Source: Streptomyces pactum | Lineage (GTDB): Bacteria; Actinomycetota; Actinomycetes; Streptomycetales; Streptomycetaceae | Reading direction: 5' to 3' | Length of the DNA stretch: 64,000 bases | NCBI RefSeq assembly: GCF_016031615.1 | Contig: NZ_JACYXC010000001.1 | Coordinates: 3,782,001 to 3,846,000 of the forward strand | Part shown: positions 24,400 through 33,357 of the stretch, piece by piece | Layout of the letters: each line of letters begins with the position of its first letter | How positions within the stretch are numbered: the stretch's first letter is position 1 | Position numbers and translations under genes: made by a program | The notes under the pieces: generated by a model | The model's input: the letters and a program-made list of their open reading frames with translations, nothing else | The model's database searches: none | What the model was told of the DNA's origin: nothing

Positions 24400-26792
24400 C
24401 TACCCTGGCCGTTCCCCCGGGCCGGGGCGGTCCTTGCCCTCCTGGGCGAAGAGCTTCACCAGGTCGCTCATCACGTAGCGGTTGGTGGCCTCCTCGTCGA
24501 TGAGGTGCACCTCGGCCAGCCGGTCCAGGGCGTCCCGGGTCAGCTCGGGGTCCGAGCCGGCGAGGGCGGCGACCGCCCCGGCGTCGACCTCGCGGGCGAA
24601 GCTGCTGCCCAGGGTGGCCAGCAGCCGGACGTCGTCCGCGGAGAGCCGGGCGACGGAGGCCCGCAGCGCGGCGGCGACCCCGGTGTCCTCCGCCGACAGC
24701 AGTGCCAGCCGCTTCCGCTCGTCGCGCAGGGCGGCGGCCAGCCGGGCCAGCCGCCAGCGGGGGCGGGCGGTCAGCTGGGCGGCGGCGGCCCGCAGCGCGA
24801 GCGGCAGGCCGTTGCAGAGGGCGACCAGCTCGCGGGCGGCGGCCGGGTCCTCGGTGACCCGGTCCTGGCCCAGGACGGCGCCGAGCAGCGCCACCCCCTC
24901 CTCGATGTCCAGCGCGTGCAGCCGCACCGAACGGGCCGAGTCGGTGGCGACCAGGCCGTCCAGCCGGCTCCGGCTGGTCACCAGGGTGACGCAGTACGGG
25001 CCGGCCGGTAGCAGCGGCCTCACCTGGGCGGAGCTGTGCGCGTTGTCGAGGACCACCAGCAGCGCCCGGTCGGCGGCGATGGACCGGTACAGCGCGGCGG
25101 CGGCGTCGGCGGACTCCGGGATGCGGCCCGCCTCCACGCCGAGCGCGAGCAGGAACTCCCGCAGCACCTGCCCGGGCCGGGCCTCCTCGCCGCCGCCGAA
25201 GCCGCGCAGGTCGGCGAAGAGCCGTCCGTGCGGGAACGCCTCGGCGTGGGAGTGCGCCCAGCGCACGGCCAGGGCCGTCTTGCCGACCCCGGCCGGCCCG
25301 GTGACCAGGACCAGCGCGCTGTCGGCGGTGCCCGGACCGGCGGCGCCGGGGAGGGCGAGCCGGGTCAGCTGGTCCAGCTCCGCCGCGCGGCCCAGGAAGC
25401 CGGCCGGCGGCCGGGGGAGCAGTTGCGGGGAGGGCGCGGCGCCCCCGCCCGCCCCCGCTCCGGTGGCCGGCGGCTCGGCGCCGCTGCCGGGTGCCCAGGG
25501 GACCTGGGCCGCCGGGGCCGTCCCGGTCCGGCCGTGCACGCCCCAGGGCGCCCCGGCCGTCCCGGTCGCGGGATCGACGCCCGGGCCCAGCGGCACGCCG
25601 GGGCCCGGCGGGGTGCCGGGCGCCAGGCCGGCCGGCGTGTCGCCACCGGGAGCGGCCGGCACCTGGACCGGCGGCGGGGTCCCGGGGTACGCCGGGGGTG
25701 CGGACGGGGCCGCCGGGACGCCGCCGGCCGGTCCGGTGGGTACGCCCGGCGGGGCGGCCGGCGGAGGGGTGTGCCGGGCCGGGCCGGGTACGCCGGGGAC
25801 CTGCCCGGCGCCGGCCGGGCCACCGGGCGCCGCCGGGGCGCCGGTCCCCGGGGCGGCGGGACGGCCACCGGCCGGGTGACCGGGCCGGGACACCGCCGGT
25901 CCGGCGGCCGCGGGGCCGGCGAACGGCGGGGCGGCGGCCTCCCGCGGGTGGGGGAAGGCGGCCGGTGCCGCGGCGCGGGCGGCGCGCCGCCGGGCCGGCC
26001 GGGCGGCGGCACGGTGCCCCGGCGCGGCGGCTGCCGGTCGGCCGGCGGGCTGTCGCCGGCGAGGATGCTCTGGTAGGCGGCGCGCAGCCGCTCGCCGGGG
26101 TCCACGCCGAGTTCGTCGGCGAGCAGCCGGCGGGTGTGGTGGTAGCGGTCCAGCGCGTCCGACTGCCGGCCGGCCCGGTACAGCGCCAGCATCAGCGCGG
26201 CGACCAGGCCCTCCCGCAGCGGATGGGTGACCGCCTCGGCGGAGAGCACCGCGGCCGCCCGGTCGTGGTCACCGAGCGTCCCGTAGGCGGCGGCCAGCGT
26301 CTCCACGGCGGCCAGCCGGCGTTCCTCCAGGGCGTGCGCGGCGGCGGCGAGCGGCGGGGAGGTCACCGTGCCGGTCAGGGCCGGCCCGCGCCACAGCGAC
26401 AGCGCCTCCTGGAGCAGCCCGACCGCCCGGCCGGGGTCCTCCTCGGGCCGGGCGGACGCGGCGAGTTCGCTGAACCGGTGGGCGTCCACCAGCGTGGCGG
26501 GCAGCCGCAGCCGGTAGGCCGACCCACGGGTCGTCAGCTCCACGCCGTGCGCGGCGGCCCCGGCTTCGGCCAGGGTGGCCCGGAGCTTGGAGACGTGACC
26601 CTGGATCACCGTCCGGGCGTGGGCGGGCGGTTCCTCCTCCCACACCGAGGCCGTCAACTGCTCCACCGACACCGTGGTGTTGGGCTGGAGCAGCAGCATG
26701 GCCAGCACGCTGCGCCGCTTCGGCGGCCCCAGCGGCAGTTCCCCGTGTTCGTCGTCGGTGGCGGTCACCGGACCCAGCAGCGAGAACTCCAC
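24400..26792 (-). CDS. SARP-family regulator with NB-ARC domain, frameshifted in linker
   Basis: The GTG at 26792, with GGAG upstream, opens an AfsR/SARP-type protein: an OmpR-like winged helix (VEFSLLGPV, KRRSVLAMLLL, IQGHVSKLRATL) and a BTAD domain (HRFSELAASAR to LADELGVDPGERLRAAY). A Pro/Ala linker follows, where coding moves to another frame between about 25990 and 25930. The second part has an NB-ARC ATPase: FLGRAAELDQL, P-loop GPAGVGKTALAV, LLVVLDNAHS, GLPLALRAAAAQL. The TPR tail of AfsR is absent. One missing base would explain the break. Such proteins activate secondary-metabolite genes. The start lies next to the aminopeptidase stop. Confidence 0.85.
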
Positions 26793-26793
26793 A

Positions 26794-28086
26794 TCAATTC
26801 TCCAGGAAGGAGGCGAGCGCGGTGGCGAGCAGGTGCGGATCCTCGGCCCCGCACAGCTCGCGTGCGGAGTGCATGGAGAGGATCGCGACGCCGATGTCGA
26901 CGGTGGTGATGCCGTGCCGGGCGGCGGTGATGGGACCGATGGTGGTGCCGCACGGCATGGCGTTGTTGGAGACGAAGCTCTGCCACGGTACACCGGCGCG
27001 CTCGCAGGCGGCGGCGAAGACCGCCCGGCCGCGCCCGTCGGTGGCGTACCGCTGGTTGACGTTCACCTTGAGGATGGGGCCGCCGTTGGGCATCGGGTGG
27101 TGCGACGGGTCGTGCCGCTCCGCGTAGTTGGGGTGGACGGCGTGCCCGGTGTCGGAGGACAGGCAGATGGTGCCGGCGAAGGCGCGGGCGCGGTCCTCGT
27201 AGCTGCCGCCCCGGGCGTAGACGGAACGCTCCAGGACGTTGCCGAGCAGCGGCCCCTGGGCGCCGGTGTCGGACTCGCTGCCGTTCTCCTCGTGGTCGAA
27301 CGCGGCGAGCACCGGGATGCACGTGGCGTCCGGGCGCCCGGCCACGGCGATGAGCGCCGCGGTGGCGGCGTGCACCGACAGCAGGTTGTCCATCCGGGGG
27401 CCGGCCACCAGCTCCCGGTCGCGGCCCAGGTAGGCCGGCGGCTCCACGCTGTGCACCATCAGGTCCCAGCCGGTGACGTCCGCCGCCTCCAGCCCGCTCT
27501 CCTCGGCGAGGAAGCGGATCAGGTCGCCCTCCCGGGGCTCGCCCAGGCCCCAGACGGGGGTGAGGTGGCGCTGGCGGTCCAGCTTGAGCCCGTCGGTGTT
27601 GACCGAGCGGTCCAGGTGGACGGCGAGCTGGGGCACCCGCAGCAGCGGCCGGTCGACGCGGACCAGGCGCTCGCCGCCGTCGCGGAGCGACAGCCGGCCG
27701 GAGATGCCCAGGTCGCGGTCGAGCCAGGTGTTGAGCAGGGTGCCGCCGTAGATCTCGACGGCGATCTGCCGCCAGCCGTGCGCCCCGGTGTCGGGGAGGG
27801 GCTTGACCCGCAGATTGGGAGAGTCGGTGTGGGCGCCGACGATTCGGTACGGAGTGGCGGGGCCGGCGCCCTCGGGCACGTACCAGGCGATGATCGCCCC
27901 GCCCCGGAGCACGTACCGGCCGCCGGCGCCTCCCTCCCACGGTTCGGTCTCCTCGACCTGCCGGAAACCGGCCTTCTCCAGCCGCTCGGCGGCGTGGGCC
28001 ACCGCGTGGTACGGCGAGGGCCCCGCTGCGAGGAATGTGAGCAGGTCGTCGGTGTGGCCGCGGTCGAAGCGGTGGGGAGAGGTCAT
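26794..28086 (-). CDS. M18-family aminopeptidase
   Basis: 430 residues from ATG 28086. The metal ligands of M18 enzymes are in place: HTDSPNLRVKP, FDHEENGSES (catalytic Glu pair), and SMHSAREL near the C-terminus. The IGPITAARHGI stretch is also family-typical. It is a cytosolic dizinc enzyme that removes N-terminal residues from peptides, forming large tetrahedral complexes in relatives. It directly precedes the SARP gene with tail-to-head contact, which may simply be crowding. Confidence 0.93.
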   Translation of the reverse strand: MTSPHRFDRGHTDDLLTFLAAGPSPYHAVAHAAERLEKAGFRQVEETEPWEGGAGGRYVLRGGAIIAWYVPEGAGPATPYRIVGAHTDSPNLRVKPLPDTGAHGWRQIAVEIYGGTLLNTWLDRDLGISGRLSLRDGGERLVRVDRPLLRVPQLAVHLDRSVNTDGLKLDRQRHLTPVWGLGEPREGDLIRFLAEESGLEAADVTGWDLMVHSVEPPAYLGRDRELVAGPRMDNLLSVHAATAALIAVAGRPDATCIPVLAAFDHEENGSESDTGAQGPLLGNVLERSVYARGGSYEDRARAFAGTICLSSDTGHAVHPNYAERHDPSHHPMPNGGPILKVNVNQRYATDGRGRAVFAAACERAGVPWQSFVSNNAMPCGTTIGPITAARHGITTVDIGVAILSMHSARELCGAEDPHLLATALASFLEN

Positions 28087-28649
28087 GACCTCAGGATAAG
28101 GAGCGGCCGGGGCCCGACCGGTGAGGAGGAGCGCCCCGCGGTACGGCGGTTTCGGACAGGTCCGCCGCCGGTTCCCGCCGGCCGTCCCGGCGGTGCGGGG
28201 GCGGAGGGGTCGCGGGCGGCAGGGCGGGGGGCCGGTGCGGCGGGGGGCGACACGCGGGCGCGTCCGCCCGGGCCCGGGCGGACTCCAGTGCCGGACGGCC
28301 TCCGCACCGGTGAACTCCCGTACCCGGCCGCCCCGTCGGGGGCGGCGGACCCGGTGCCCGGCGCGGTGCCGCCGGACACCGGGGGTGCGGGGGTGGCCCC
28401 GGGCCGCCCGGGCCGTGGCCGCGGCGGACCCGGCCGTACCGGGCCGCCGGGGCGCACCGGCGTGCCGCCGGGGCGTACGGCCGCGTGGCGGGTCGCAGGG
28501 AGCCGGGAGGCCCGTACCGGGTCACCGGGGGTACGGCCCTACCGGGCCGCCGGGACCTGCGGCCGCGAACGGGTGCCGGCGGTCCCGGACCGGACCGCCG
28601 GCACCCGTGGCACCGGTCGCGCGGGGTGCGCGCCCGGTACCGGGGTGGA
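28087..28649. other. GC-rich spacer, no gene seen
   Basis: 563 bp between the aminopeptidase start and the acyl-CoA dehydrogenase stop. All frames are open through lack of A/T, but none has a domain or good codon pattern. It includes the terminator at 28569-28608. Confidence 0.55.
28569..28608 (-). terminator. Hairpin terminator of the acyl-CoA dehydrogenase gene
   Basis: A perfect 17-bp stem (ACGGGTGCCGGCGGTCC with its complement) around a 6-nt loop, 42 bp beyond the stop at 28650. Confidence 0.85.
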
Positions 28650-30476
28650 TCAGAACGCCGCCTCGTCCAGGTCCATCAGCGACCGGTCCACGGACTCGGC
28701 CAGGGCGCGCTGGGTGGAGACGCCCGGCAGGATCTCGCGGGCGAAGAACTTCGCCGCCGCGATCTTGCCCTGGTAGAACGCCTTGTCCTTGCCGGAGGCG
28801 CCGGCCAGCTTCTCGGTGGCCACCGCGGCGCCCTTGAGGAGCAGGTAGGCGACGACCACGTCACCGGAGGCGAGCAGCAGGCGGGTGGTGTTGAGGCCCA
28901 CCTTGTAGATGGACTTGACGTCCTTCTCGGTGGCGGCGAGGTCGTTCAGCATGGCGCCGACGATCCCCTCCAGGTCGACGGCCGCGCGGGCGAGCGCGTC
29001 CCGGGCCTCGCTCAGCTCCTCGCCGCCGTTCCCCTCGGCGAGGAACTTCTTGATCTCCTCCGACAGCAGGGTCAGCGCCTGGCCCTGGTCGCGGACGATC
29101 TTCCGGAAGAAGAAGTCCTGGCCCTGGATGGCGGTGGTGCCCTCGTAGAGGGTGTCGATCTTGGCGTCCCGGATGTACTGCTCTACCGGGTACTCCTGGA
29201 GGTAGCCGGAGCCGCCGAAGGTCTGCAGCGACTGGGCGAGCTGCTCGTAGGACTTCTCCGAGCCGTAGCCCTTGACGATCGGCAGCAGCAGGTCGTTGAG
29301 GCCGTGCAGCGCCTTGGTGTCCTCGCCGGCGGCCTCCTTCTCCTGGATCGCGTCCTGGACCGAGGCGGTGTACAGCACCAGGGCGCGCATGCCCTCCGCG
29401 TACGCCTTCTGCGTCATCAGCGAGCGGCGCACGTCCGGGTGGTGGGTGATGGTCACCTTGGGCGCGGTCTTGTCCATGAACTGCGCCAGGTCCGGGCCCT
29501 GCACGCGCTCCTTGGCGTACTCCAGCGCGTTGAGGTAGCCGGTGGAGAGGGTGGCGATCGCCTTCGTGCCGACCATCATGCGGGCGAACTCGATGATGCG
29601 GAACATCTGGCGGATGCCGTCGTGCTTGTCGCCGATCAGCCAGCCCTTGGCGGGGTGCTTGTCGCCGAAGGTCATCTCGCAGGTGTTGGAGACCTTCAGG
29701 CCCATCTTGTGCTCGACGTTGGTGGCGTAGACGCCGTTGCGCTCGCCCAGCTCGCCGGTCTCCCAGTCGAAGTGGAACTTCGGGACGAGGAAGAGCGACA
29801 GGCCCTTGGTGCCCGGGCCGTGGCCCTCGGGGCGGGCCAGCACGTAGTGGAGGATGTTCTCGGACATGTCGTGCTCGCCCGAGGTGATGAAGCGCTTGAC
29901 GCCCTCGATGTGCCAGGAGCCGTCCTCCTGCTGGACGGCCCTGGTGCGGCCGGCGCCCACGTCCGAGCCGGCGTCCGGCTCGGTGAGGACCATGGTGGAG
30001 CCCCACTCCTTCTCCACCGCGATCTTCGCGATCTTCTTCTGCGCCTCGTTGCCCTCCTCGAAGAGGATGCCGGCGAAGGCCGGGCCCGAGGAGTACATCC
30101 AGATGGCCGGGTTCGAGCCCAGCAGCAGCTCCGCGTAGGCCCAGATCAGGGAGCGCGGCGAGGTGGTGCCGCCGATCTCCTCCGGGAGGCCCAGCCGCCA
30201 GTACTCCGACGCCATGAAGGCGGCGTAGCTCTTCTTGAAGGAGTCCGGGACCGGAGCCGTGTTGGTCTCCGGGTCGAACACCGGCGGGTTCCGGTCGCCG
30301 TCGGCGTAGGACGCGGCGAGGTCGTTCTCCGCGAGCCGGGCGACCTCTTCGAGGATGCTCTTGGCGGTCTCGACGTCCATCTCGGCGAACGGGCCGGTGC
30401 CGTACGTCGTGTCGCGGCCGAGCACCTCGAAGAGGTTGAACTCGATGTCGCGGAGATTCGGCTTGTAGTGCCCCAT
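28650..30476 (-). CDS. Acyl-CoA dehydrogenase (long-chain type, about 600 residues)
   Basis: 608 residues from ATG 30476 (MGHYKPNLRDIEFNLFEVLG), the usual start for this class; GGAG lies 10 bp before. The flavin-binding motif MVLTEPDAGSDVG, the FITSGEHDM strand and the catalytic-base region YLQEYPVEQYIRDAKIDTLYEGTTAIQG are intact. An extra C-terminal helical domain (from about 450) is typical of the long FadE/AidB-like group. It oxidises acyl-CoA in beta-oxidation, passing electrons to ETF. An upstream ATG at 30521 is less likely. Confidence 0.93.
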   Translation of the reverse strand: MGHYKPNLRDIEFNLFEVLGRDTTYGTGPFAEMDVETAKSILEEVARLAENDLAASYADGDRNPPVFDPETNTAPVPDSFKKSYAAFMASEYWRLGLPEEIGGTTSPRSLIWAYAELLLGSNPAIWMYSSGPAFAGILFEEGNEAQKKIAKIAVEKEWGSTMVLTEPDAGSDVGAGRTRAVQQEDGSWHIEGVKRFITSGEHDMSENILHYVLARPEGHGPGTKGLSLFLVPKFHFDWETGELGERNGVYATNVEHKMGLKVSNTCEMTFGDKHPAKGWLIGDKHDGIRQMFRIIEFARMMVGTKAIATLSTGYLNALEYAKERVQGPDLAQFMDKTAPKVTITHHPDVRRSLMTQKAYAEGMRALVLYTASVQDAIQEKEAAGEDTKALHGLNDLLLPIVKGYGSEKSYEQLAQSLQTFGGSGYLQEYPVEQYIRDAKIDTLYEGTTAIQGQDFFFRKIVRDQGQALTLLSEEIKKFLAEGNGGEELSEARDALARAAVDLEGIVGAMLNDLAATEKDVKSIYKVGLNTTRLLLASGDVVVAYLLLKGAAVATEKLAGASGKDKAFYQGKIAAAKFFAREILPGVSTQRALAESVDRSLMDLDEAAF

Positions 30477-30545
30477 GGCGACGGCTCCGTAAGGCTCGGG
30501 AGGCAGGGACCTCTTAGGCATTTCAATCGGTAACCACCATGATGC

Positions 30546-30557
30546 TACCCGTGGGTA
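30546..30557. promoter_or_regulatory. TACCCGTGGGTA operator candidate
   Basis: Five-base arms around GT lie in the 131-bp gap between the divergent acyl-CoA dehydrogenase and SseB-like genes, 70 bp from the dehydrogenase start. TetR-type repressors of fatty-acid genes bind such dyads, so it may regulate the dehydrogenase. Confidence 0.45.
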
Positions 30558-30607
30558 ATAAGAGGCAACCCTCAACCCGCCAACTGTGACTCAGTACGCT
30601 TCGGGGC

Positions 30608-31096
30608 ATGTACGGCTACGACCAGAACGCGAGTGCGGGGCAGGGCTACGGCGCTCCGCCGCCCCCGCCGCAGCAGCAGCCGCAGGCCCCGATGCCGCCC
30701 GGCGGCTACCCGGAGCAGCCGCTGTACCCCGAGCCGTCGCCGCCCTCCCTCGCCGACGCGGTGCGCGCCTTCACCACCGGCTCGATGTCGGCCGAGGACT
30801 TCCAGCAGATCTTCGCGACCTCCAAGGTCTACTGCCCGCGCGGTGACAGTCCGGGGTTTCTGGCGCTGCACAACACCCAGCAACCGGTGATCCCGATGTT
30901 CACCTCGCTCAAGGAGCTGCGCCGGTACGCGGGCAAGGAGTCCAAGTACTTCGTCATCACCGGCGCCGAGGTGATCGACCTGCTGCCCACCGGCTACGGC
31001 TTCGTCCTCGACATGGAGGGCGACCACCGGATGGTCTTCGACGCGAAGGCCGTGGAGCAGATGGTCGACTTCGCGATGCGGCGGATGTACGGCTGA
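30608..31096 (+). CDS. SseB-family protein
   Basis: 162 residues. A Tyr/Gly/Pro/Gln-rich N-terminus (about 1-45) precedes an SseB N-terminal-like domain: DFQQIFATSKVYCPRGDSPGFLAL, then PVIPMFTSLKELRRYAG and the TGAEVIDLLPTGYGFVLD strand. The function of this domain in actinomycetes is unknown; it is common in ESX and sporulation surroundings. TACGCT at 30595-30600 places the transcript start at about the ATG, so the mRNA is likely leaderless. Confidence 0.8.
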   Translation: MYGYDQNASAGQGYGAPPPPPQQQPQAPMPPGGYPEQPLYPEPSPPSLADAVRAFTTGSMSAEDFQQIFATSKVYCPRGDSPGFLALHNTQQPVIPMFTSLKELRRYAGKESKYFVITGAEVIDLLPTGYGFVLDMEGDHRMVFDAKAVEQMVDFAMRRMYG

Positions 31097-31100
31097 CGCG

Positions 31101-31883
31101 TCAGGCGGGGCCGGCGGGCCCGGGGTGGCCGGCGTGGCCGATGCCGCGCAGGACCGCCCGCACCAGGGCGTCCACCCGCGCCGCCTGCTCCGCGGTCTCC
31201 GGCGGCTCTGACTGCTGAGCCGTCTGCGCCTGCCGTGCCTGCTGCGCCGCCTGCGCCCGCTGTGCCGTCTCCGCGGGGGCCGGTTCCGGCCCGGCGGAGG
31301 GGCCGGGGACGGGCTTCCGGCGGGCCGGGGGGGTGCCGAAGAGGGTGCTGAGCACGGTCTCGTGGCAGACGCCGACGATCATCGCGGCGGCGGCCTCCAC
31401 CTCGGCGTCCGGGGCGAGCCGGCCGAGGTCCCGCTCGGCCAGGAGGTACCGGGTCAGCCGGTCCTGCCACTCGCCGCCCGGCTCGGCCGACCCGGCGAAC
31501 CCGATGAGCACCCGGGGCTGGGCGAGCAGCCCGGCGAGGGCCGGGAGGATGGCCCGGTGCAGCGCGAGGCCGTGCCGGATGTGCCGGCGCAGGTTCCCGG
31601 CGACCGTCCCGGTGCCGGGGTCGGGGAGGTCGCCCAGCCCGCTCTCCACGCTCCGGACGTGGGCCCGCAGGGCGTGCGCGAGCAGCTCCTCCTTGTCGGC
31701 GAAATGGTTGTAGAGCACCCCGTCCGCCACCCCGGCGGCGCGGGCGATGGCGCGCACGGTGAGCCGCGCGGTCCCCTCCTCGGCGATCAGCCGGGCGGCG
31801 GTGCCGATCAGGTGGGCGCGCAGGTCCTGCGTGCTGCCGCCGTCGCGCAGCACCGCGGGTCGTCTCGGTGACATCGTCCGCAT
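31101..31883 (-). CDS. TetR-family regulator with Gln/Ala-rich tail
   Basis: 260 residues. TetR helix-turn-helix: LIGTAARLIAEEGTARLTVRAIARAAGVADGVLYNHFADKEELLAHAL. The ligand domain is followed by an unusual Gln/Ala run (AQRAQAAQQARQAQTAQQ) near residue 225. TACGAT overlaps the first ATG, so the second ATG at 31874 (MSPRRP) may be the real, leaderless start. It converges within 4 bp on the SseB-like gene and lies downstream of a methyltransferase whose promoter carries paired TetR-like operators, a possible target. Confidence 0.85.
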   Translation of the reverse strand: MRTMSPRRPAVLRDGGSTQDLRAHLIGTAARLIAEEGTARLTVRAIARAAGVADGVLYNHFADKEELLAHALRAHVRSVESGLGDLPDPGTGTVAGNLRRHIRHGLALHRAILPALAGLLAQPRVLIGFAGSAEPGGEWQDRLTRYLLAERDLGRLAPDAEVEAAAAMIVGVCHETVLSTLFGTPPARRKPVPGPSAGPEPAPAETAQRAQAAQQARQAQTAQQSEPPETAEQAARVDALVRAVLRGIGHAGHPGPAGPA

Positions 31884-32030
31884 CGTAGTGCGGACGGCCC
31901 GGTCCGCCCCGCCCCGGTGCCGTCCGGCCCGGTCCGGGGCCCGGTTCCGTTCGGTGGTCCGGTGCGGGTCCGGTGTCGCGGCCGGTGCGCGGCCGGGGCG
32001 GGGGCGGTGTGCCGGGGCGGGCCGTGCGGC

Positions 32031-32882
32031 TCAGTCCGTGGCCGCCGCCGGGCGCCGGGCGGTGACCAGCCACGCGGTGCCCCGGGTCCGTACCCCCTCG
32101 GGCGTGGCGAAGGCCGCCAGCGCCTCGGTCAGGGCCCGCCGCGCCCGGGCAGCGGCCTCCGGCCCCGCCTGCGCCATGTGGTGGGCGACCGGGCCCCACC
32201 CGCCAAGGAACGCCGCCGCGTCCGGCACGTCCCGGCCCCAGTGCTGGACCGCCGTCACCCGCTCGCAGCGGGTCTCCTCGAAGCCGGCCGCGCCGAGCAC
32301 CGCCCGGACGCGGTCGGGGTCGGCGAACGAGGTGGGGCCGGTGCCGTCCGGGCCGGTGGGCCGGGGCAGGCGGGCCGCCATGGCGTCCAGCACCTGCCCG
32401 AGGTCGGTGCCGTCGAGCGCGGTCATGCACACGAACGCCAGCCGGCCGCCCGGCCGCAGGGCGCGCCCGATGTTGCCGAACGCGGCCACCGGATCGGCGA
32501 AGAACATCACCCCGAACCGGCTCACCGCCACGTCGAAGTCACCCGCCGGGAACGCCCTGACCTGGGCGTCGTCCTGCTCGAAGGTGACGTTGGGCACCTG
32601 CTCGGCCGCGGCGAGGGCACGGGCCGTGGCCAGCATCGGGGCGGACAGGTCCACCCCGAGGGCCCGGCCGAGCGGCGCCCGCCGGGCGGCCAGCCGGGTC
32701 AGCTGGCCGTTGCCGCAGCCGATGTCGAGCACCCGGTCGCGCTCGCCGATCGCCGCCGCGTCTAGCACGGCGTCGTTGAAGCCGCTGTTCACCGCGTCGT
32801 AGCGGTCCCGGTGGGCGGCCCAGTGCTCGCCCTCGTAGCCGTTCCACGCCTCGGCCTGGTGGGTGTTGACGATGCGGGGCAT
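32031..32882 (-). CDS. Class I SAM-dependent methyltransferase
   Basis: 283 residues from ATG 32882, with GGAG upstream. SAM-binding motif I is VLDIGCGNGQLTRLA, motif II GVDLSAPML, and the post-I strand DFDVAVSRFGVMFFADP. The fold resembles UbiE/Methyltransf_11 enzymes acting on small molecules; the substrate is unknown. It precedes the TetR gene on the same strand (147 bp gap), and both may depend on the double operator at 32935-32964. Confidence 0.88.
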   Translation of the reverse strand: MPRIVNTHQAEAWNGYEGEHWAAHRDRYDAVNSGFNDAVLDAAAIGERDRVLDIGCGNGQLTRLAARRAPLGRALGVDLSAPMLATARALAAAEQVPNVTFEQDDAQVRAFPAGDFDVAVSRFGVMFFADPVAAFGNIGRALRPGGRLAFVCMTALDGTDLGQVLDAMAARLPRPTGPDGTGPTSFADPDRVRAVLGAAGFEETRCERVTAVQHWGRDVPDAAAFLGGWGPVAHHMAQAGPEAAARARRALTEALAAFATPEGVRTRGTAWLVTARRPAAATD

Positions 32883-32934
32883 CGGGCTCTCCTTCTGCGC
32901 TGGTGGCAAGGTCCGCCGTGCCGGCGGAGGGATA

Positions 32935-32964
32935 ATGAACGCGTGTTCATGAACGTGCGTTCAT
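32935..32964. promoter_or_regulatory. Double TetR-type operator
   Basis: Two 16-bp dyads, ATGAACGCGTGTTCAT (32935-32950) and ATGAACGTGCGTTCAT (32949-32964), overlap by two bases 53 bp before the methyltransferase start. Such back-to-back GAAC/GTTC repeats are typical of TetR repressors that bind as paired dimers. Confidence 0.75.
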
Positions 32965-33310
32965 GGTGTCCCGGCGGAGGCGCGGGTGTCAATGCGGCCC
33001 GGCCGTGCGGCGGTTGTGAACCCGGGACCGGAGTGCCGGGGGTCGGTGCGGGTGCGTGGGGTGAGTGGCGCGGCACGGGGTACGGGGGTGTGGCGCGACG
33101 CGGAGTGCGGGGTGCGGCGCGGGGCGCTCGTGGGCTGTGACGAGGGGCGCGGGGCGCGGCGGGCGTGAGGTCGGAGGGGCGCGGGCGCGGGGGCGGCGGG
33201 ATGCGCCGGGGCGCACGGGCGGGCGCCCGGTCGGGGGGCGCGGGGGGCGCTCGCGGCGGGGGTGGCGCCGGGGTGTGTACCGGGCCGGGAAGAAGGCGCC
33301 CTTGCCGATT
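32965..33310. other. G-rich spacer, no gene seen
   Basis: About 350 bp with strongly G-biased low-complexity sequence between the methyltransferase promoter and the pirin promoter. No credible ORF. Confidence 0.5.
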
Positions 33311-33341
33311 GTTCATCGTTCAACTAAGTTGAATGGTGAAC
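33302..33341 (+). promoter_or_regulatory. Pirin promoter with large symmetric operator
   Basis: TTGCCG (33302-33307) and TAAGTT (33325-33330) are 17 bp apart. TTCAACTAAGTTGAA at 33319-33333 is a perfect 15-bp palindrome lying over the -10 box, and outer arms GTTCA (33311-33315) and TGAAC (33337-33341) extend the symmetry to 31 bp. This has the look of a MarR- or TetR-type repressor site. Confidence 0.7.
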
Positions 33342-33357
33342 GACCGAGGAGGCCGTC

